Source: CAYQUO01 sp964420835 (GTDB taxonomy: Bacteria > Chloroflexota > Anaerolineae > Anaerolineales > Anaerolineaceae). Taken from it: DNA of 64,000 nt. Within the stretch, counting starts at the first letter, position 1; each line of letters opens with the position of its first letter. Position numbers and translations under genes: made by a program. The stretch spans positions 186,001 through 250,000 of the forward strand of contig CAYQUO010000001.1 of the NCBI GenBank assembly GCA_964420835.1, written 5' to 3'. Below, in pieces: positions 59,264 to 64,000 of this stretch. The notes under the pieces were generated by a model. The model had not been told where the DNA came from and did no database searches. It was given only the letters and a program-made list of their open reading frames with translations.

Positions 59264-59272
59264 TGATACAAT
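59264..59272 (+). promoter_or_regulatory. Extended -10 promoter giving a leaderless 3D/G5-protein mRNA
   Basis: TG-A-TACAAT with only 6 bases to the ATG at 59279 and no Shine-Dalgarno, so transcription should begin at the start codon. Confidence 0.7.
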
Positions 59273-59278
59273 GCCCCC

Positions 59279-60664
59279 ATGCCCCGCGGATTCAGGCTGT
59301 ACCTTCCCCTTGCACTGGCCGCCCTGGGGGTTGGGCTCATCCTCCTCACCTGGCTTCTTCCGATCCCCCTGGTGGTGGACGGAACATTGCAGCCTGTGCG
59401 CAGCCTGGCTTTCACCCCTGCCGGTGTGCTGGGCGCCGCCGGGCTTCGCCCGGGCCCCTATGACCGCATCTCCCCTCCCGCCCGGCGCCTCCTGCTGGGC
59501 AACAGCGCAGTTACTCTCACCCGCGCCGCCGCCGTCACCATTTCCAGTCCGCTGCGGGGTGTTTTGGTCAGTTTTCCGGCCACCGAGCGCATACCTGGCA
59601 ACCTGCTGGGGATCACCGGTTTGCGTCTCTTCCCGGAAGACCGCATCCTTGTTGGCGGTTCCCCGGTCGACCCGGGCAAACCGTTGCCGGCCGTTCCGGT
59701 GCTCAACCTGCAACTCAACCCGGCCGTCAGCCTGACCGTGATCGAAAATGGTTCCCATCGCACCTTCTTCAGCGCTGAACCCACGCTCGGACAGGCCCTG
59801 CAGGGGGTGGGCATTACCCTTGGCGATGCCGACAGCATCTCCCTGCCGCCTGAAACCCCCCTGGGCAACGGCCTGGTGGTCCAGGTGTACCGCGCTGTTC
59901 CACTGCTCATTACCGCCGACGGGCAGGAGCATGCCATTAAGGCCGCCGGCAGGACCGTGGGCGACGCCCTGGCCACCGCCGGTTTCCCCCTGCAGGACCT
60001 GGATTACAGCATTCCCACTGCCGCTGAACCCCTCCCGGAAGATGGGCGCATCAAGGTCGTACGGGTTCATGAGGATGTCATCGAGGAGCAGGAATCCATC
60101 CCGTTCGAGAGGCAGGTCACCGGTGACCCGGGCCTGGAGTTGGACCAATCCCGCATTGCCCAGGCCGGACAACCCGGTGTGCGGGTCACCCGCACGATCA
60201 TCCGCTACGAGGACGGCGTGGAAGTTTCCCGCAACGAGAATGAAACCGCGGTTCTCTCGCAGCCGGTCAACGAGGTCATTGCCTACGGTTCGAAGATCGT
60301 CCTGAAGACCGTCGATACCCCCTCCGGCCCCCGGCAGTACTATCGGGCGGTGACCGTGTACGCCACCGCCTACTCGCCCTGCCGGTCTGGGACCGGCACC
60401 TGCCACTCCGGCACCTCCTACGGTCTGCCGGTGCGGAGGGGGGTCATCGGGGTGACGAAACAATGGTACCGCCTGTTCGCCGGCGACCAGGTGTACGTGC
60501 CCGGTTACGGCACGGCCGTCATCGCCGATATTGGCGGGGGCGTGCCTGGCAAGTACTGGATCGACCTCGGCTTCACCGACGAGGAGTTCGAACCCTGGGC
60601 GCGCAACGTTACGCTCTACTTCCTTGCCCCTGCCCCGGCCAACGTTCCCCTGGTGCTGCCATGA
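59279..60664 (+). CDS. YabE-like cell-wall protein with DUF348, G5 and 3D domains
   Basis: 461 residues. One N-terminal anchor helix, ubiquitin-like DUF348 repeats (about 145-185 and 200-260, with ENGSHRTFFSAEPTLGQALQ and DGQEHAIKAAGRTVGDALA), a G5 domain (about 265-340) and a C-terminal 3D domain with VTVYATAYSPC, GVIGVT and PGYGTAVIADIGG, the three conserved Asp-containing motifs. Firmicute relatives act as wall-binding, Rpf/MltA-like muralytic proteins. The order yabE-like then ksgA mirrors Bacillus. Stop overlaps ksgA by 4 bases. Confidence 0.9.
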   Translation: MPRGFRLYLPLALAALGVGLILLTWLLPIPLVVDGTLQPVRSLAFTPAGVLGAAGLRPGPYDRISPPARRLLLGNSAVTLTRAAAVTISSPLRGVLVSFPATERIPGNLLGITGLRLFPEDRILVGGSPVDPGKPLPAVPVLNLQLNPAVSLTVIENGSHRTFFSAEPTLGQALQGVGITLGDADSISLPPETPLGNGLVVQVYRAVPLLITADGQEHAIKAAGRTVGDALATAGFPLQDLDYSIPTAAEPLPEDGRIKVVRVHEDVIEEQESIPFERQVTGDPGLELDQSRIAQAGQPGVRVTRTIIRYEDGVEVSRNENETAVLSQPVNEVIAYGSKIVLKTVDTPSGPRQYYRAVTVYATAYSPCRSGTGTCHSGTSYGLPVRRGVIGVTKQWYRLFAGDQVYVPGYGTAVIADIGGGVPGKYWIDLGFTDEEFEPWARNVTLYFLAPAPANVPLVLP

Positions 60665-61533
60665 GCCTGCCCCTGCCAGCCCCGGCTTCTGGACGGCACA
60701 ACTCTGCGCTGCCCGCCATTCGCCCGGCCGAACTGCTGCGGCGGCATGGCCTGCGCCCGCGCAAAAGCCTGGGACAGAATTTTCTCTGCGATGAGCACAT
60801 CCTGGCCCACATCGTGGAAGCCGCCGGTGTGGACCCTGCAGCCCATGTGCTGGAGATCGGCCCGGGCCTGGGAAGCCTTACCCGGCACCTGGCCAGGGCA
60901 GGCGGGCAGGTCACCGCCGTGGAACTGGATGCCGCCCTGCTGCCCGCCCTGCGGGAGGTGCTGGCCCCCTTTGACAACGTTTCCATTGTCCAGGGAGATA
61001 TCCTGCATCTTAACCTGGCCTCCCTCATCGGCCCCGGCCGCTGGCAGGTGGTGGCCAACATCCCTTATTACATCACTTCGGCCGTCATCCGCCGCCTGCT
61101 GGAGGCTGTTCCCCCGCCTTTCGCCCTGGCGCTCACTGTGCAGCAGGAGGTGGCCCGCCGCATCTGTGCCTCCCCGGGTGACCTCAGCCTGCTGGCGCTT
61201 GGCGTGCAGGTTTACGGGCGTCCGCAGCAGGTGTTGTCCATCCCCGCCGGCGCCTTTTACCCCCCGCCGAAGGTGGATTCGGCCCTGCTGCGCGTTGAAC
61301 TGTACGGAGAACCGCTCCTCCCCAGGCACCGCCTGGACGCCTTCTTCCGCCTGGCGAAAGCCGGCTTTTCGCAGCGCCGCAAGACACTGCGCAACGCCTT
61401 CTCAGCCGGGCTGCATCTTTCCCCCGCCGAGGCCGGAGCCCGCCTGCAGCAGGCCGGCATCGACCCCATGCGCCGCGCCGAGACCCTCAGCCTGGACGAG
61501 TGGGACCGCCTGGTGGACATCTTCGAAGGTTGA
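60661..61533 (+). CDS. rsmA: 16S rRNA (adenine-1518/1519-N6) dimethyltransferase
   Basis: 290 residues. Also called KsgA. Motif I EIGPGLGSLTRHL (about 61-73), GDI near 118, and the catalytic NIPYYITSAVIRRLL (about 137). N-terminal RPRKSLGQNFLCDEHI is the RNA-side signature, and SQRRKTLRNAF lies in the C-terminal domain. Dimethylates two adenines at the 3' end of 16S rRNA. ATGA overlap with the preceding 3D/G5 gene makes its expression depend on that leaderless transcript. Confidence 0.97.
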   Translation: MSLPLPAPASGRHNSALPAIRPAELLRRHGLRPRKSLGQNFLCDEHILAHIVEAAGVDPAAHVLEIGPGLGSLTRHLARAGGQVTAVELDAALLPALREVLAPFDNVSIVQGDILHLNLASLIGPGRWQVVANIPYYITSAVIRRLLEAVPPPFALALTVQQEVARRICASPGDLSLLALGVQVYGRPQQVLSIPAGAFYPPPKVDSALLRVELYGEPLLPRHRLDAFFRLAKAGFSQRRKTLRNAFSAGLHLSPAEAGARLQQAGIDPMRRAETLSLDEWDRLVDIFEG

Positions 61534-61592
61534 GAGGTTGTTCCCCGGTCTTTTCCGGGTTCTGGAAAAGGCAGCCCATTCACCCCATTTGG

Positions 61593-61601
61593 TGCTAAAA
61601 T
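61593..61601 (+). promoter_or_regulatory. Extended -10 promoter of the serA-like gene
   Basis: TG-C-TAAAAT, about 50 bases before the ATG at 61655. Confidence 0.5.
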
Positions 61602-61654
61602 TTGGCTTCAGCGGGTGCTCCCCGCTGAAAAAATTCATGTTTAAGGAAAGCAAG

Positions 61655-62596
61655 ATGACCCCCTGGAAGATCCTATTAACCGATGGTCTGGAAGAGAATG
61701 GGCAGGTGATCCTGCGGGAGGCGGCCGAAACGGTGGACCAGCCCAACATCTCCCCCGAAGAACTGCTGCAGGTCGCCGCGGAGTACGACGCCCTCATCGT
61801 CCGCGGGCGTACAAAGGTCACCCAGGCCGTCTTTGAAGCCGGAAAAAAGCTCAAGGTGGTCGGGCGTTCCGGGGTCGGAGTGGACAATATAGACTTGAAG
61901 GCTGCCAGGGAGTACGAGGTCACCGTCGTCAACGCTCCAACCGCCTCGACCGTTGCGGTTGCCGAACTGACCATGGGCCTCATGCTGGCCCTCATGCGTG
62001 AGATCCCCCGTGCGGATGACGCCATGAAGCAGGGCAGGTGGCTCAAGAAGGAGTTGGAGGGCGGTGAACTGTGGAACAAAACCCTTGGCATCATTGGCTT
62101 CGGCCGCATTGGCCAGGCCGTGGCAAGCCGTGCGGCTGCTTTTGACATGAAAGTGCTGGCGTATGATCCGGTCCTTCAGCCGGAACAGATCAAGGCTGGC
62201 GGCGGTGAACCGGTGACCCTGCAGAGGCTTTTTGCCGGCTCGGATATCATCACCCTGCATGTTCCACTGAACGACTCAACCCGGGGCATGCTCAACACGG
62301 CCGCATTTCAGGCCATGAAGGTTGGTGTGCGCATCGTCTGCGCCGCCCGCGGCGGCATCATCGATGAGACCGCCCTGCTGGCCGCCCTCGACGTTGGCCA
62401 TGTTGCCGCTGCCGCGCTGGATGTCTATGCTGAAGAACCTCCCGGCAGGACCAGTCTCGTGGAACACCCCAATGTCATTTGCACGCCACATATTGGCGCT
62501 CAAACCCACGAGGCGCAGCAGCGGGCGGCAGCCGACATCTCCACCGAAGTGCTGAACGCCCTTGAAGGCAGACCCCTTCGCTGGAAGGTTACCTAA
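61655..62596 (+). CDS. D-3-phosphoglycerate dehydrogenase-like D-2-hydroxyacid dehydrogenase (short form)
   Basis: 313 residues. NAD-binding GFGRIGQAVASRA (about 144-156), catalytic Arg in ARGGIIDE, Glu in AEEPP and His in TPHIGAQTHEAQ. N-terminal VRGRTKVTQAVFEAGKKLKVVGRSGVGVDNID matches SerA rather than lactate dehydrogenases. It lacks the ACT/ASB regulatory domains, so it would not be serine-inhibited. AAGGAAAG lies 4 bases before the ATG at 61655; an in-frame ATG at 61637 is the alternative. It probably starts serine synthesis from 3-phosphoglycerate. No serC or serB is near. Confidence 0.88.
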   Translation: MTPWKILLTDGLEENGQVILREAAETVDQPNISPEELLQVAAEYDALIVRGRTKVTQAVFEAGKKLKVVGRSGVGVDNIDLKAAREYEVTVVNAPTASTVAVAELTMGLMLALMREIPRADDAMKQGRWLKKELEGGELWNKTLGIIGFGRIGQAVASRAAAFDMKVLAYDPVLQPEQIKAGGGEPVTLQRLFAGSDIITLHVPLNDSTRGMLNTAAFQAMKVGVRIVCAARGGIIDETALLAALDVGHVAAAALDVYAEEPPGRTSLVEHPNVICTPHIGAQTHEAQQRAAADISTEVLNALEGRPLRWKVT

Positions 62597-62632
62597 GCAG
62601 TGAAACCCATTTCGCGCATCAGCCCCCGAAAC

Positions 62633-62654
62633 GCCTCCGGGCTTGGGGGTTTTT
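62633..62654 (+). terminator. Intrinsic terminator of the serA-like gene
   Basis: CCCCCGA with T(C)TTGGGGG stem enclosing a GCC-tcc-GGGC inner part, then five T. Confidence 0.75.
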
Positions 62655-62711
62655 CCATTTGGAGGAAAATGGATACAATTAGGACAGCACCAACCAAAGA
62701 TGGGAGGCAGC

Positions 62712-64000
62712 ATGTCCGATAAATTACAGGAATTGAAGAACATCCTTTACCAGGTGAACGATCTGGACAACGCCCAGGCCCTGCTGGACTGGGACCAGCA
62801 GACACAAATGCCGCCCGGCGGCGCCCAGGACCGCGGCAACCAGATGTCCACGCTGGCTTCGCTGCGCCACGGGATCTTCACCTCCCGGCGCACCGCCGAA
62901 CTGCTCGAGGCGCTGGAGCCATCCCGGGTCTCCATGGACCCTGATGATGACGACGCCTGCCTGCTGCGTGTTACCCGCCGCCTGTACGACAAGGCTGCCA
63001 AAGTCAGCCCGGAATGGGTGGCCGAGTTTTCAAAGGTGACCACCCTGGCCCACAGCGCCTGGGAGCAGGCGCGGGAAAAAAGCGATTTCGCCATCTTTAA
63101 GCCACACCTGGAGCGCGTGGTGGCCCTGCGCAGGGAATATTCGGCCTTTTTTGCCCCTTACGAGCATATATATGACCCTCAGTTGGATGATTTTGAGCCC
63201 GGCCTCAAGACCCGCCAGGTGCAGGCCGTGTTCGACATTCTGCGGCCGGCGCAGGTGGAGTTGGTTCAGCAGATCGCCGGGCGGCCGCAGGTGGATGATG
63301 CGTTCCTCCGGCAGCACTTCCCGCCTGAAAAGCAGCAGGAATTCGGCCGGCAGGTGATCACCCGCTTTGGTTACGACTGGCAGCGCGGCCGGCTGGACAC
63401 ATCGGCCCACCCCTTCACCACCAGTTTCGGCCTGGGTGATGTGCGCATCACCACCCGCTTTGACCCCGGCTACCTGCCCCAGGCGCTCCTGGGCATGTTC
63501 CACGAATGCGGGCACGCCCTCTACGACCAGGGCTACAACCCCGCCCTACGCCGCACACCCCTGGGCGGCGGTGCCTCCATGGCCTTCCATGAAAGCCAGT
63601 CGCGGCTGTGGGAGAACCTGGTGGGCCTCTCGCGGCCCTTCTGGGCGCACTTCCTCCCCCGGCTGCAGGAGATCTTCCCATCCCAATTGGCCGGGGTCAG
63701 CCTGGAGGCGTTCTACCGCGGGATCAACCGGGTGGAGCCTTCGCTCATCCGCGTGGAGGCCGACGAGGCCACCTACAACCTCCACATCATGCTGCGACTG
63801 GAACTGGAGATCGCCCTCATCGAGGGAAGCCTGCAGGTGGCTGACCTGCCGGAGGCCTGGAACAGCCGCATGCAGGCCTTCCTTGGGCTTGTCCCGCCGG
63901 ACGACGCCCGCGGCGTCCTGCAGGATATTCACTGGTCCGGCGGAAGCATGGGCTATTTCCCCACCTATGCCCTGGGGAACCTGGTCTCGGCCCAACTCTG
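62712..64000 (+). CDS. M32-family metallocarboxypeptidase (Taq type), 3'-truncated by the window edge
   Basis: 429 residues of about 500 are present. Zinc site HECGH in MFHECGHALYDQG (about 267-279), where the family usually has HEMGH, and the distal Glu in FHESQSRLWEN about 25 residues later. N-terminal LLDWDQQTQMPPGGAQDRGNQM and RVEADEATYNLHIMLRLELE are also diagnostic. It removes C-terminal residues from peptides with broad specificity, complementing the M42 aminopeptidases. GGGAGG precedes the ATG at 62712. The gene runs off the window. Confidence 0.96.
   Translation, partial: MSDKLQELKNILYQVNDLDNAQALLDWDQQTQMPPGGAQDRGNQMSTLASLRHGIFTSRRTAELLEALEPSRVSMDPDDDDACLLRVTRRLYDKAAKVSPEWVAEFSKVTTLAHSAWEQAREKSDFAIFKPHLERVVALRREYSAFFAPYEHIYDPQLDDFEPGLKTRQVQAVFDILRPAQVELVQQIAGRPQVDDAFLRQHFPPEKQQEFGRQVITRFGYDWQRGRLDTSAHPFTTSFGLGDVRITTRFDPGYLPQALLGMFHECGHALYDQGYNPALRRTPLGGGASMAFHESQSRLWENLVGLSRPFWAHFLPRLQEIFPSQLAGVSLEAFYRGINRVEPSLIRVEADEATYNLHIMLRLELEIALIEGSLQVADLPEAWNSRMQAFLGLVPPDDARGVLQDIHWSGGSMGYFPTYALGNLVSAQL

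Noticed and set aside
1..64000. CRISPR arrays, rRNA genes, intact insertion sequences, prophage genes
   Set aside because: Looked for regular repeats, rRNA core motifs, transposases with terminal inverted repeats and phage structural genes; none were seen apart from the RAYT relic.

Overview
The window looks like a chromosomal segment of a GC-rich (roughly 60-65 percent) Gram-positive-type bacterium, most likely a member of the Anaerolineae (Chloroflexota). This placement is inference. It rests on the many Thr/Pro-linker lipoproteins with lipobox signal peptides, the 3D/G5/DUF348 protein next to ksgA, the extended -10 and leaderless promoters, three M42 peptidases in a row, and the absence of any visible outer-membrane machinery. 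No rRNA, CRISPR array, prophage or intact insertion sequence is visible. One tRNA (Phe, GAA) is present.

Layout. 0-5.6 kb: the end of a ZIP metal transporter and a B3/B4-domain protein, then a PadR-regulated metal-chelate ABC importer (regulator, lipoprotein, permease, ATPase, THEP1-like NTPase) behind a consensus promoter and palindrome. 5.8-23.1 kb: signalling and envelope genes, namely a GGDEF cyclase, PAP2 protein, UbiB-like kinase, two tandem propeller lipoproteins, CPBP protease, TerC, enolase, cyclase-family hydrolase, a PAS/GAF/HD-GYP phosphodiesterase, a transglutaminase and a large FnIII lipoprotein. 23.5-29.1 kb: a six-gene membrane operon with a histidine-rich polytopic protein, a SUMF1-type lipoprotein and a heme O synthase-like prenyltransferase, bracketed by two paralogous 200-residue membrane proteins. 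I regard it as a possible undescribed respiratory module. 29.4-36.8 kb: a phosphoethanolamine-transferase-like enzyme, a DUF2726 protein, a REP-like/RAYT relic, ruvB, queA, a candidate small RNA, a second B3/B4 protein and pfkA. 37.2-41.6 kb: a two-subunit molybdenum hydroxylase behind a long leader, and a lipoprotein. 42.1-44.2 kb: chlI/chlD-type chelatase genes joined by what looks like a programmed -1 frameshift. 44.2-50.4 kb: an anchored Thr/Pro-rich protein, three M42 aminopeptidases with an AAC(3)-family acetyltransferase among them, an orphan solute-binding lipoprotein and a small membrane protein. 50.9-55.3 kb: a UbiA prenyltransferase, a ribbon-helix-helix protein, an Fpg/Nei-like protein lacking the catalytic proline with a small Cys-containing ORF before it, and a Kef-type antiporter. 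55.4-58.9 kb: pstSCAB. 59.0-64.0 kb: tRNA-Phe, the 3D/G5 protein, ksgA, a serA-like dehydrogenase and the start of an M32 carboxypeptidase.

Genes working together: the PadR-ABC operon imports a chelated metal or corrinoid; pstSCAB imports phosphate; GGDEF and HD-GYP proteins make and break c-di-GMP; the 23.5-29.1 kb cluster pairs a probable heme-binding membrane protein with a heme-modifying enzyme. The strongest unusual signals are the frameshift site at 43175-43181, the membrane redox-like operon, a self-contained promoter-hairpin-terminator unit at 34530-34634, and recurrent TGnTAnAAT promoters that often sit directly against the start codon.
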